Source: Nannochloris sp. 'desiccata' (taxonomy: Eukaryota > Chlorophyta > Trebouxiophyceae > Chlorellales > Chlorellaceae). From it: a stretch of 64,000 nucleotides of DNA. The stretch is taken from NCBI GenBank assembly GCA_019044685.2, contig JAGTXX020000003.1:1488001-1552000 (forward strand). Direction: 5' to 3'. Below the pieces are notes generated by a model. It had not been told where the DNA came from, did not search any database, and was given only the letters and a program-made list of their open reading frames with translations. This document shows positions 1 to 12,146 of this stretch, piece by piece. The stretch's first letter is position 1; each line of letters begins with the position of its first letter. The position numbers were made by a program, and so were the translations under genes.

Positions 1-2520
1 TTTGCTTAAATTAATTTCAAGCTTGCCCCTCACAGCCTGCATTTCATGCCCAACAGAAACCAACTTCTCCTTTCCTCTCGCTCTTCGAAGCTCCATTTCC
101 ACAACTGCAGCATGTTTTTGATTCTCCAAAACTGCAATTTCAGCTCGTTGCTGCTCTACATAGCGTTCTTTTACTTCTCGTTCTTTAGACACTTCACTCG
201 AGGTTGCTTTTAAGCTAGCTAAAGCCTTTCTAGATGCTTCTTTTGCATCAGCCCAGATATCTAAATCCACAATTTTGCCTAGCTCTTCCTTAAAGGCCCT
301 ATCACTCGACTCAAGCAGTGCTGTAATTTCACTTTGACCGTAAAAAGCAGCTCTAGCAAGCAACTCTGTGCCGAGTGCAGCGTCAATTTCAACTTGTGTT
401 AATCTCACATCTTGCGTTGTTTTATCTACTCCATCTAATTCAAACGTTAAAGCACCACCACGGCCACGTCGCACAACTCTTCTTTCTACGGTAAATGGTA
501 TTCCATCTACCGTACCTTCTAATTTGACCCTGGCAAATTTCGAATCCTCATTTACTATATCCGAATTACTTAGTCCACGGCCACTGCCTAGCTCAGAACG
601 TGCATCAACATTCCCAGTCAATGCCCATAATGGCGCCATGACTAATGCAGTCTTTCCAGCTCCATTTGATTCAGCGGCACCGTCAGCGGGCTTTGACGCT
701 TCGCCTGCTGCGCTTTGAATTTGACCAGTAACGACTACCAAACCACGATCTTGTAATTCGTACCGCTGTGGCTCAATAAAGGAGAAATACCCTTCAATTT
801 CTACTGCTGTAAAGGATAAAGAAACTTGCCCTCGTTGGTAATTGTTATATCGTGCTACACTAGGGGTACCCGTAGGAGTTATGTTGCGTCGTAGAATTTG
901 AGATAGAAGCTCTTCTCCACGTGCAATAGATCCGTTTTTAAGTCCACGCATCGCAGCATATTTTTGAAACAATTCTTCAGGGCCTAGATTTTCTGCAGAT
1001 GTAATCCGAGGGGCAGCCGATGGTGTTGGCACCGTGACCAACTCCACTGCAATACCTAGGGAAGCTAACTTTCGTAGAGCTTTATTTTGTTGTTTGATTT
1101 CCTCTGGACGTAAAGCAACGCGGACTCTATCTCCACGGCGAAGATTTTGAGGGAGGAGCTCTGGTAAATCTATTGAGATAGAGCTGATGTCTGTGTCAGT
1201 GATGTCTGTGTCGGTGGCAACTTCCACAGTAGCGACTTCCTCTTGCACATCAGAGCCACTAGTAGTATTACTCTCATTGCTATGAATCGTACTATTCGTA
1301 CTAATACCACTTGTCAGCTGTACATCAAAGTGTCTAGGACCTATGTCTAGCTTTATTTCTTCAACTACTTTCCAAGTAGAGTCTAAAACAAGCAAAGCTT
1401 TTTGTTGTCCTGCCTCCGCCCTCGACACTGCAGCCAGATTAATTGGAATACAAATTAATTTAATTCGCTCTCATGTTCTCAAAGCAGGTAAAACAAATAC
1501 CATTGTCAAGGTGAATACACATACAATAAAGATAATTCTCTCTCCCCCTCTAAAAAAAAAGAATTTCAAACTGAAGTAAAAACTAAAAGAAAGAAAGAAA
1601 AAACTCTACCTACCTTGATATGGTGAGCCAACGTATCTGATACTCGTTCCAGCAACAATATGTGGTTTATGATAATGCCCAGTATACACAGGAACGCCTT
1701 TGGGAAATAAAGTCGGTGGAATGCCATCACGTGCTTGGCAGGCATCGTTCAATGAAGCACCCTGAACATCCACATGAGCAAAAATAGCAGACGGCAGCTG
1801 AGATGTCGACTTTGCTGCTCCTCCCATTGTAAGTGATATTTCCCCTTTTGCTGCTTCCAATGCTGCTGCTATTTCGTTAGGATCTCTACGGTACGGTAGC
1901 CATAGAGCGCCAGCATACATAGCAGGACCATCAAAAACATGAATCCTATCTGGAGCAGCGGCAGCTAAAGGGGTTAATCCGTGGATGAGCCCACCGAGTG
2001 TGACTTGTTCGTGGTTGCCAACAAGCATTAAAGTTTGCGCATCCCATTCCGTAGCAAACAATTTTAGAATTTCATTGAGCGGTTCTACAGGGAGAGAGCC
2101 TCGTAAATGCCAAAAATCACCGAGAAAAAGGACTCCTGCGGAGCGGGAAGCGGCTTCATCTCGAACTTTTTTTAAAACTTCTAGACAAACGGGTAAAGTG
2201 CGTGGAGTTACATGAAGGTCACTGAATACTATCCATTGAGATGGAGGGGTTTCCCAGGAAGGGCCACAAGGTGTCCAGCGTTGTAGGTCAGGTAAGGTAG
2301 TAGTCTCTGAAGAGGACGACGTCGCCATTGTTGAGGAAGATGTGGCAAAATTGACAAGATGGCGTTGTGATAAAGTAGGCAGGGTGCTTGAAGAGGGCAG
2401 CTGAGTTTTGACCACGGTAAATAGGCCGGTAGAATGCTGCCAAGGGGCACGATTGAGCCGCAGAAACTGCATCCGTGGGGACTGGGCGATCACTGATCCG
2501 CCCAACAAATCAGGGATCAT
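1..2520 (-). CDS. SbcD-type phosphoesterase fused to SbcC/Rad50-type ATPase (3' end off window)
   Basis: Predicted DNA double-strand-end processing nuclease carrying both subunits of a bacterial SbcCD (Mre11-Rad50-like) complex in one chain. Exon 1 is 2520-1614 and exon 2 runs from 1427 past the left edge; the intron 1613-1428 is GT-AG and splits a codon. Exon 1 encodes a Ser/Thr-rich, Arg-containing N-terminus of about 75 residues resembling an organellar presequence, then calcineurin-like metal-binding motifs in order: FSDLHV, FLGDFWH, LVGNHE, FAHVD and YTGHYHKPH. Exon 2 (475 open codons in view) continues with the phosphoesterase tail, a linker, and a Walker A segment ending in ESNGAGKTAL, then AFYGQSEITALLESSD and the start of a coiled coil, as in SbcC. 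Walker B and signature motifs would lie beyond the window. Fusion is read directly from the splice frame; organelle location is inference. Confidence 0.85.
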
Positions 2521-3172
2521 GCTCTATCGGGTCACTGGTGCTCGGATTTATAGTTAATGTATTTATTTAGTGTGTGTAGATCAAGCGGTTAACGAGAATT
2601 GTCATTTATTTTTCAAGAAAGAAGTTTGCTGTCGATGAAGAAATTTCGAAGTCATCTTCGAAATGAAGTTAAAATTGCTGTACCAAGAGGTAAATTGCAT
2701 ATGGCTGCATTTCTGTATTTATTTTTATACAATTGAAGTGTAGCAGAAGGCTCAAACGCTTCATTTTGAGCACCTGCTTCAGCCCCAGCAATTCTACTTG
2801 AACAAGGACTTGCCTCTGTGGACTTTGATGAGCTTTGGCGGCTACTAATCTCTCGTATTAATATCCAAGAGTTTTAGAAGCTTACTGTATTGTCTGCAGG
2901 TGGCTTAACCAGCTGTCGAGGAGTGAACTGTCGGAGAGTGTGTTTCGGCACGCTTGATTCGGCGCAAGTGCAGGTACTTGGACCACATTTGCTATAGATT
3001 ATCCAGCAGGAGGCTGATCAAAAACATAGTAGGGCTGCTGGTCGAACACAAGCTTCATTTTGGCGCATTTCGCAAGTTTCCTGACCTTGTTAATCAACTC
3101 CCGATAAACTTGACAAGCAACAACATAAAACAACGGTGAAAGCAACCATATTTACCGGAAACATTTGACATC
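2521..3172. promoter_or_regulatory. Divergent intergenic region
   Basis: This 652-nt gap lies between the head-to-head SbcD-SbcC fusion gene and the Gly-rich coiled-coil gene and must hold both promoters. It is AT-rich, with TATA-like tracts near 2550-2570. I see no repeat, RNA gene or convincing reading frame. Confidence 0.35.
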
Positions 3173-5745
3173 ATGAACGGAGTCAAGCCCCCTGGAAGAT
3201 CACGCCCAACAAATAACCAGCTTTTGTAAGTTTCTCATTTCAGTTTTTATTCCCACAGATGCTATAAATTCAGTACACGTTGTCTTCTTCCCCACATTCT
3301 CACTCATTCGTTTCCATGTCGTCGTTTTATAGGTATAAAGCTCACTTCCGATGGAGGCATTACACTCAAGAACTAGCCGAGGGCACTGATCAACCAGAGG
3401 GTACCGAAGCATGTGCCAGTGTTACATCTGCCTTTCTACAAGTGCTTGCCACAGTGCACAACGTAGAATCCTCTAGAATTAACAAGCCACGGAACATCCT
3501 ACACATCTTATCTACGAATACACGACGCACAAAGGTAGTAGAACTCAGCACAGGTACTCACCGTGTTGCAGATGAATTACGGCGTCATTCACTTAGTGAC
3601 GGCGAAGGGGGCCATTATTCTACAAATCTTGATAGAAATAGATACGGTAGTGACAATAACTATTTGTTTACGGTTACCCGCTACAATTTAGAGTGTCTAG
3701 GGCTCTGTCCTTGCCTGGTGGATATCGAAATCGTTGATACTAGAAACGGCAATGAAAGTCAATTGGTCACTGCCGGTGAAGCCGCCTGCTCCTGCAATTC
3801 ACCTGAACGAGCAGAGCTTGCCGACGTTTCTCATTTCGCTGGCTCAAATCCACGTGCTGCGCCGCCATCTCCACATAGGGAAATGAGACGTGTCGCTTCA
3901 GCTGGCGCTTTGAATGGAGTCGGCGGTGGTGGTGGTGGCCTCGGATTGAGAGGAGTCCCTTCCAACGCTGCAATGCGAAGAAACCCCTCATCTGGTCGAC
4001 TGTACGAATATGGCGGCGCTAATGGTGGTACTGGAGCACACCCGACGCATTCCCGTGGCTCTGGAGGGTCAGATTTATTCGATGCTTTACTCATGGCAGC
4101 TACTGGAGATCATGATGTTCGATCACATGGAGAACCACCGGTCTCTTCTCACGCTGCTGCCGGCGCTCCCGGCGGTGTTGGTAATTGTGGGGGAGTAGTA
4201 GTAGGAGGAGTTGGAGGTCGGCAACCTCGAGGTGCTGGCCCTGGTGGTGGTGTTCCACGTGGCGTTTGGGGCCATGGATCACAAACAGATCTACAAGATT
4301 CTTTACACAACGCAGTAGAAGCCCTAAACCGCGGCACTGGCGCAGACGATGACGACGGCGGCGTCGGTGGCACCGGAGGCCTTGCAAGACTTGGTTCCGG
4401 CTCTGGTGCTCGTGGTCGCCGCGGTGGTACTGGTATGCTGCGTCGTAATAGCGTCTCTATGATTCTGGATAACCCTGTATTAGCACAAACTGGTGCTGGA
4501 GATTCTCTTATAATGGGACAGCAGTATTATCAGGCGTATATGAATGCTGGAGGTGATCGTGGAGGGAGTGATGGGGAAGGTGAGGGAGACACAGACCACG
4601 GAGAGGATGCTGAGAACCATGGAGAAGAACAAGGTGGTGGTGGTACTGCTGGTGGTACTGCAGGTGGTGGAGGTGGAGGTGGGAATAGCCTTGGTGGTAA
4701 TTTGAGACAAGGTTTATTACGACAATTCAGAAAACAGCACAGTGCAGTGAATTTGAACCGACTTGGTGCCGGTACTGCAGCTGATGTCCGTAGACTACAA
4801 GATGAATTGAGACAAGTCCGTGAAGAGGCAAAGTCATTGGAAACGGCGCTTGAAGAAAGTAAGAGTGCACAAAAGGCGGCAGAGAGAACAGCAGAAGAAG
4901 CTGGAGCTGCTTGTCGTCGTGCGGCACACACTATTGATGCTTTGAAAAAAGCGCTGGTCACTGCCGGAGTGGCAGATCCATCTGCAAATGAAGCTGCTGA
5001 CGAGGCTCTACGTACTAGTGAACAAGAAATTGAGCTTCTTCGTGCTGAATTATCGGAAGTCAAAGCGGATCTTGCAAAAGTACAAGCTGAAAAGAAAGAA
5101 TTCGAACTGAAATCAAAAAATCTTCAAACACCACATGGATTACCACGAGGAAATGGTCTGCCGCCACCCTCAGCTGCGGCAGCAGCAGCTGCTGCATTCC
5201 ACATGCCATATGCTATGAGCATGCTTCCTATGTTTGGTATGCCACCACTAAATCCTTATGGAGGCATGGGTATCCATCCACCTGGAGCAACAGGGGGCAC
5301 CGCTGGAACAGCCAATGCGAATGCCGCTGCGGCTGCCGCTGCTGCTGCGGCTGCCTTCCGCCCTTTAGGCTCCATGCAAAAAGTAGCTTCCATGCCTGCA
5401 ATGCATCACGGTATGATGTCCCCTCCTGCTGATAGAGATGCAAAAAGAAAGGCTGAATCGCCTATTCCAGAAAATGAAGAAGGTGGGGGAGAGTCTCCAC
5501 ATCATCCTAATATGAATAAAAGATTTGCTGCTCGTGAGCATGCTGCTGAGCAGGAGGAACAACAGCACGCAGTGAAAGCTGAAGGCAGTGCTGAGGACAA
5601 GCATTCACCTGATGCAGATATGATGCATGCTGTTGCAGATGGGTTGCAAGACCAAAATAATGGAGCTTGTGGAGGTGGTGATGCCATCACAGGGCCTCCT
5701 GCGGCTGCGTCAGCGCCTGCTGTAGATCTACTTCCTGCGCAGTAA
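3173..5745 (+). CDS. Gly-rich protein with central coiled coil, function unknown
   Basis: I do not recognise this 821-residue protein. Exon 1 is 3173-3225 (17 codons plus two bases), the intron is 3226-3332, and exon 2 is 3333-5745. The splice joins NNQLL to YKAHFRW in frame. The first 180 residues are mixed-composition with no recognised domain. Residues about 190-480 are low-complexity Gly/Arg/Ser with poly-Gly runs and acidic patches. A heptad coiled coil follows (about 490-610, starting RRLQDELRQVREEAKSLE). The C-terminus holds two poly-Ala runs flanking a Met/Pro-rich stretch (MPYAMSMLPMFGMPPLNPYG) and ends acidic with a KRKAE basic patch. Composition suggests a nuclear or RNA-granule scaffold, but this is a guess. 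The assignment of the N-terminal 150 residues is less certain than the rest. Confidence 0.6.
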
Positions 5746-6463
5746 TACTATGCCAATAGGCGTTAGTTAATCAATCGATTGATCATCATTGTTGACAGCT
5801 TTGATTTCTATTATTTTTGACCTGCTTTTTTTTTTTTTGCTCCTTCTCTCCCGCCCCCCCCCCCCCCTTTTTTTTTTGTTCATTAAACGTTCTCATTGTT
5901 TTCCCCTGTCTTTGGGTTTTATCTCCTTTTATCAGTCTTCTTATCTCTGAAAGGTCTAGGTTCTCTATGGATTGGATGTGAATTTTACGTTTTTGAGAAC
6001 TGAAAGGGGCGTTTCAACGCGTTCATTTTTGGCTTTTCACTCTCTTTCTCTCCTTCGCGGAGCAGTTAGCTCACAGTCCTGGTCCAATTTCGTTTGTGTT
6101 CTCTCTAGCCTGAAGATTTTGACCATATTTGATTATGTATATCCTATCTCACCATGCTAAATTAATCTAATTTTGCTGATATATACCTTTAAAGGAACGA
6201 CAAGAGAGTAGATAAAAGGTCAGAGCGCTGAGCGGTCAAAAGTGTGTTGACTTAGAAAGTGATCCCTTTTGCCCACTAAGTGCCACTGGAAGCCCACCTT
6301 TGGGCTTTAAAACTCTATATTTACACAAATATGCGTTTGCGTGATGATTATGTAGATATGTTTGCTTAAATGGTGCGGCAATAATCAAAGACTTGTTGCC
6401 ATTGGGTGCTCAGAGGTCGCAAAGAATCTCAAATATCCTTAGAAAGGGAAGCAGACCGCTGCA
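5746..6463. other. Intergenic region with homopolymer tracts
   Basis: This 718-nt gap between two + strand genes holds the 3' end of the Gly-rich gene and the promoter of the phosphodiesterase gene. The only notable structure is a cluster of homopolymers at 5826-5877 (T13, then C14 followed directly by T10). No gene is supported. Confidence 0.5.
5826..5877. repeat. Homopolymer cluster T13 ... C14 T10
   Basis: A T13 run (5826-5838) is followed after 15 nt by C14 (5854-5867) abutting T10 (5868-5877). It lies about 80 nt after the stop codon of the upstream gene. Length may be unreliable in assembly. Confidence 0.85.
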
Positions 6464-9400
6464 ATGTTTGAGGATAAAAGGTTTAAAGGCGGCGCAGGAC
6501 TTCGCATATCCGTCGATAGTCGTGGGGTTCCTCTAGGAGGTGCTGGCTATCCAGATGGTAATGGTGCAGAGAATTCCCTCAGCCGTGAATCTATGCTGGA
6601 TGCAGAAGATGCCAGGGATAGCATCTTCATCGCTAAAATGACAAATAAACAGAGTCGTCTACCTAAAAAGGTGCGTTTTAGCTACCATTGAAAGGAAATA
6701 TTTTTCCCGCCAGCATCACAAGATGCCCGCTGCTGCCGTTGTATCTTTTTCTACTCGATTGCTAGTACTAAACGCACCCTCCTTTCCAATTCTACAGGCT
6801 ATTTGCATGTTTTTAGAGTCTATAAAATACCAATTATGCATCTTATTCTTGGTATTCTACTCCCTCTTTGCTTACAATATCTCTGTCATGGTCCACGCCC
6901 CTCCCTCGGCCGAGCCCTGGATAGATGCTTTCTTAATTCTCTGCATGGTAGTATTCGCAGTAGAAATAATTTTAACTATACTTTGCAGCCCACATCCACC
7001 ATGGTCTATGATAGTACTGGACTCTATTGCTACTCTGTCCATTGTTGTCGACCTTTCTTGGGTGGTGGATGCTGCTAACTTTGACGAATCAAATGGAAGT
7101 CGAACCAGTCAAGCTGCAGTAGTCAGTGCACGTGCAGGTCGCATTGTACGGCTTGTCAGGCTTTTGCGTCTACTCAGAACAGTTTCTTTACTAAGTAAGC
7201 TCGCGAAGAGACACATGCAAAATCGCAAATTAGCGGAATACAAGGGCACCAGTGGCTCCCCTTCAAATATTGGAGGCAAGCTCACAGACGCACTCGTCAT
7301 TCAAGTAGCCCTGGTTATCATTATTACCGTTATTTCTACAGCATTGCTGACATCGTGGGGTGTACAGCCTTCTCCGTTTGATGCTTTTGCAGAATCTTTT
7401 GGCGCCCAAGCTGGAGCAACTCGAGAAGAGCTACAACCTCAAATAGACGCATTTCTCCAGTTTGCAAAGGATAATATGACGAAACAAAAGCCGTTATTAT
7501 TACAAGTAGGAACTGTCGAATGGGATTGGATTGAAGAGGCTGGTGGCTGGCCAGCACAACAGAGCGCTGCAGCCGAGTTTCCCTATGGACCTAAAGACGA
7601 CCCTACAGCGTTGTTGATAGTAGATGTATCAGACCAAGACGCCTTTGATGCAATGTTAGATACATTACTCATCGTATCTGTGCTTATTGTGTTGCTGTTG
7701 TACGTATTTGCCCTCAACGTGACTATATATAAAACTCTGGTTCGACCTCTGGAACGAATTTTCAACGTTATCCGCAATAATGCTGCTCAAGTAGTTGCCG
7801 CGTTGGGCGATAATAACAGTGGAAATGATCGCAGTGATGAACAAATGTTGTCAGATGAAGACGGGGATATTGGTACTATAGAAGCAGCAGTGCAAAAGAT
7901 GAGTCGGATTTTACAACACGCAACAACCAATGGAAGGCAGGGAACTCACGTTGCTCGTACACTTGCAGTTGATGCTGATAATACGACCAAAGCATGGCTG
8001 GCAACTATGGTGGGAGAAGGAATAAACGAAGAAGATGAGTCTATCTTAGCAGAGACTTCCAAAGCAGGGGTGGCAGGAGGTGCTGACGGAGCCGGTGTTG
8101 GAGCTGGCCCTTCTGCAGGCACAGGTATGGTGTCCAGTGTACTGCAAGGGGTCCGCAGCGTACGTTTTTCCATCATGTCCAACTCGTCTGCTGGATCCAA
8201 CTCCCTAGCAGCAGCTGCAGCGGCAGCAGCGGCCATGTGCAGCAGCCCAACCAACGGGGGGGCATTACCTTCTCGGTTCAGTGGTGCTTCTCTCGTGCCG
8301 AGCACCCCTGGAACTGGTTCTCGCCCTGGTACAGGTAGTTTTGGTGCTTTAGCTGGTAATAACTGCTTAGATACTTTAGCTTGTATGGAAGCTTTTGGTG
8401 GAAATTTGACACCAGCTCAAAAAGAAGCTCTCCTTTGTGTAGATTTAGAATCTCTTCATTCATTCAGGTTTGACGTTTTATCTTTACCTAAAGAAGCGCT
8501 GGCAGCTCATATTGTGACTATGTTTATTCAACTAGGACTGGTTAAATTTAATGCGCCACAGCATCGTGGATCTTGGGACGGTGTTGATACTACTACCTAC
8601 ACTCCCGGCAGTGCTTCTTGGCAGCAAGGCTTTGTCGAAGTTGATGTATTATGGAGATTCGTTGATGCTATTTCTGAATCATATCGCGATGTTCCTTACC
8701 ACAATCTCTATCACTGTGCTGATGTTACTCACACCACGTTCTTATTAGTCGACCGCTTACGTGCTCCGGCATGCTTGACACCCATTGAGTGCTATGCTGT
8801 GATGATTGCAGCACTTGCTCACGATATGGATCATCCTGGTGTGAGCAACGCCTTCTTAGTCAACGCTCGTGACTCGTTAGCACTTGCTTACAACGATGCT
8901 TCAGTTTTGGAAAATCGCCACGTGGCGTGTTTGTATAAACTTATTTCTGACCAACCAGGTATTGATGTTTTCAAGAATTTAGATGCTCCTACATGGAAAG
9001 AAGTGCGTCGTATGGTCATTGCTGCTATTTTACATACTGATATGACACAGCATTTCCCTATGGTGTCGAAATTGGAAGTATTTTTGGAGTTAAAGGCAGC
9101 TGATATTCAAGCTGCACACACTGCGCAGAGAAACATTCTCAGAGGGCATACTTCTGCGGGGCCTTCTTTCTCTGGAACAGAAGGAGGTCTCTCTGCTGCG
9201 GCTTCCGCCTATAGCAGTGGAGCAAGTCAACTATCCTCAGTCTTCTCCACCCAGGAAGAACGCACGCTTCTCTTATGCTGCATTTTACATTGCGCTGATA
9301 TTTCGAATCCTGCACGACCTGCGGAAGTTGCTGCCAAATGGAGCACTCGTGTTCTAACAGAGTTTTTCGCTCAGGGCGACAGAGAAAGAGAAGCAGGATC

Positions 9401-10163
9401 AGCTATTTCACCGATGTGCGATCGCAATACTACCTCTCGCGCTAACAGTCAAATCAATTTTGTCGAATTTGTTGTCGCTCCTTTGTTTTCTTTAGTAGTC
9501 CGCATCTTCCCTGATGCTGGAGAGCTGCTGGAGAATGCAAATGCTACTCGTGCATACTGGCAAGTAGCTTTGTTAGACGAGCTGGCTGCAGACGCTAAGA
9601 AACCAGTAGAAGAAAAGAAATCTGAAGTCGAAAAAGCGAATACAAAATTAAAAGGATTCCAAGATAAATATGCAGATGCACTTGCACTTGCATCTCGTAG
9701 ACGAAGAGATCTTCGCCGCAGACTCAGCACTGTCAGATCAAATGCCATTAAAGACAAAAGCCTATTACCCTCTCAAGGAAGCCATAGCCACCTTTCAATG
9801 TCTCTTGCCTACGTTCCTGTGGTGCCAACCTCTGCTCGCACCAGCGCAGCAAGTAGTTACTTGGGCAGCCCTCACCAGGGTGGAACTGGCGGTGCCTCCC
9901 CTAACGTCAGCAGCCCTGATTTAGGTAATTTATTCAATAATAATAGAAGATTATCTGGTTTAAGACCAGGTTCTCAGTCTGGTTCTCAATCCGATATGGC
10001 AAAATCTATTGCAGCAGCCATGCTTCAAAGAGTCGGCAGCATGAGTTTCCACCGTGCTGGTGGACCAGCAGCACAGCAGGGGGACAGCGATACCAGCGGT
10101 ACTAGTAGTAACAGCAATGGAAATACTGGCAGCGGTGCAAAGGATCCTGACCACATGGTATAG
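6464..10163 (+). CDS. Voltage-sensor-like membrane protein fused to class I cyclic-nucleotide phosphodiesterase
   Basis: Predicted membrane-anchored cAMP/cGMP phosphodiesterase of 1190 residues. Exon 1 is 6464-6670 and exon 2 is 6798-10163, phase 0. Residues about 70-215 hold four hydrophobic segments like the S1-S4 of an ion-transport domain, the last carrying Arg at every third position (RAGRIVRLVRLLRLLRT). A second pair of membrane segments (about 235-257 and 357-384) brackets a soluble domain of about 100 residues, followed by a HAMP-like PLERIFNVIRNN. After a low-complexity linker with an Ala run comes the PDEase domain: HNLYHCADVTH (about 702), the metal-binding HDMDHPGVSN (about 743), ILHTDMTQHF and LHCADISNPARP. 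The catalytic histidines and aspartates are present. The tail has a short coiled coil and Ser/Gly-rich sequence. The phosphodiesterase is certain; voltage sensing is inferred from the S4-like helix. Confidence 0.88.
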
Positions 10164-10520
10164 AACAAATTAAGAACAATAAATCACTGTTAACTTCTCT
10201 CTACCCCCAACTTGACGTGAACTACTTTTCTAATTAGTTTATACACAATTTTGACCCAAGATAGTTTTGGCACCTCTTTCTTTTGTTTTACTTAACAATA
10301 CCGAGTATTACACCCTAGCACCTCTCTTTGACCACCACGTCTTCCTCTGACTCCTATCACCACAGAACCCACTCATTCCATCCGAACATTTTCTCTCTTT
10401 CTTTACTACCTCCGGCTTGACCATCCAAATTTGATATCTGACCTACATTATCTTTAACAAGGCTTAAATAACAAGAAGAACTAACACGTCACACTCCACT
10501 TTACTACATATTTACTATAT
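10164..10520. other. Convergent intergenic region
   Basis: This 357-nt gap separates the 3' ends of the phosphodiesterase gene and UBA3. It is pyrimidine-rich on the + strand. A TGTAA motif on the minus strand (10312-10308) lies 209 nt after the UBA3 stop and may serve as its poly(A) signal. Nothing else is seen. Confidence 0.35.
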
Positions 10521-11960
10521 CTAATGGACCATGCCATTATTAAATTTCAATCTCACTCTCAGAGGTGCAATCAGCGCCTTGTCATTCACCGTCAGCATTA
10601 CTCCACCACTACCACTACCACCCCCATTCCCACCACCATTCGTTATATTCTCACGACTATCACTAACCAAATCTATCATTTTCTTATCCAAATTGCCACG
10701 TGTCATTTCCTCCAATGCCCCTCTCACATACAGGTTCACATTTCCAAAACTCACACTAGGCTTGCTTAAATGCTTCCCCAACCCGGCATCACTCAGCATC
10801 GCATCAATAACTTGTTGCAAGGTTGCATTGCTTGGTACAGTTAAACCTACACCAGCACTACACATGGGGCAGGAGCTGTCTTTCTCGTATGCACTTGTTA
10901 AAGTATAGATTGAATCAGTGCCTACATACATTATATAATTATTAAGCCCCACCGAGCACATGGTGACTAATTTTAGTGCCTCAAGCGTACAGGCAGCTGC
11001 TATGATTGCATTTGTACTAGCAATGGCCGGAATAATATTTTTCACAACCCCCTGGGTCAATTGATACGTCACACCAGGGATACCGAACTCTTTGGCTCTT
11101 TCTAAAGCTTTTTCAAACATCCATCGCAAATGGCCTTCGTCATCAGCATCAAACTCATCATCTGGCCTTTCTCTAGGCCAAAGAACGATCTTAGCGTACT
11201 CTATACAGTGAGGTGCGGAACGTGGGGTTTCGGCTAAAGTGCATAAAGGGAATTTTGTTTGTGGCGGAAACAGCCATAAAGTGCATTCAAAGCACGGGGT
11301 CACTCCAGGAAGGAGGACACGTGCATGGCCTTTAAAACCTTCAGTACCACCATCAATTAGAGGTTTGATGGTGGCCATGTTGGGGCTACCGTCTTCTTCA
11401 AATTCTAAGAAAGAACAAGCGACAGAGTTCATGTATCGACGGGCTTCTAAAGAATCAAGGCCGAGCAAAATGACGTGAAACTGTTCATAAAAATCTAGAG
11501 GCTTTTCTTGGATCATGCAATGATGTGGGGTGACGCTCACGCCAGTAATGCGCTCTGATATACGGGCAGCAGCGACTTGAGCTTTGGATTTGCCGACGTC
11601 GGCAGGGCGGAAGAGGAATTGGCGGTTGAGGTTGGAGACGTCAATGGTGTCCATGTCAATTACATCGATATTGCCAAAACCAGACAGAGCGAGATCTTTG
11701 AGGAGCTCGCAGCCTAGACCTCCAGCGCCTACTACAAGGATTCTGTATAAGGAATTAAAACGGGGGAAACGTTTAACTGAAGGATGGAATTTAATGTGAT
11801 CAAAGAAGATCACAACTATCGCTTTTCCATCTTACCTACAGTCATTACGGATAAATTCTAGAAGCTCTGGACAAGGTTCAAACCCAGGCCCGACAATATT
11901 GCCTCGACGCATAAGCAAATATTCTAAATCGCGCCATCGCCCTTCTAATTGTTCTTCCAT
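10521..11960 (-). CDS. UBA3: NEDD8-activating enzyme E1 catalytic subunit
   Basis: Activates NEDD8/RUB1 for cullin neddylation, acting with an AXR1/APP-BP1-type partner. Exon 1 is 11960-11836 and exon 2 is 11742-10521; the 93-nt intron splits an Arg codon so that NDC-R-ILVVGAGG is restored. The adenylation fold shows the nucleotide-binding VVGAGGLGCELLKDLALSGF, DMDTIDVSNLNRQFLF and the metal-binding pair around PCFECTLW and SCPMCSAG. The catalytic Cys lies in PLCTLAETPR. The C-terminal ubiquitin-fold (E2-binding) domain is present but carries a Gly/Ser-rich insertion (NGGGNGGGSGSGG). The product is 448 residues, close to the family norm. The first exon begins at the only in-frame ATG upstream of the fold. 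Confidence 0.95.
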
Positions 11961-12146
11961 TTCGACAGTGATGCGTCAAAATATCAGTATATTTGGTAGT
12001 ATTATGTTTAATATATATGCTTCTTATCGTGATCGTTGTAGATATAAAGCACAAAACTCTGGTTTCTATGTCTGTTTCCAGCGCTGCCCGCCACGGCGGC
12101 GGGCCTTCTTTTTGGGGGGTTTAAAATGCTTACATCTATCGATTTT

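Noticed and set aside
4100..5063. Minus-strand Pro/Ser/Leu-rich frames within the Gly-rich gene
   Set aside because: Reverse complements of GGT/GCA repeats give Pro/Cys/Ser-rich open frames without function.
5972..6160. 62-codon frame in the gap before the phosphodiesterase gene
   Set aside because: No family resemblance; lies in the 5' flank next to homopolymer tracts.
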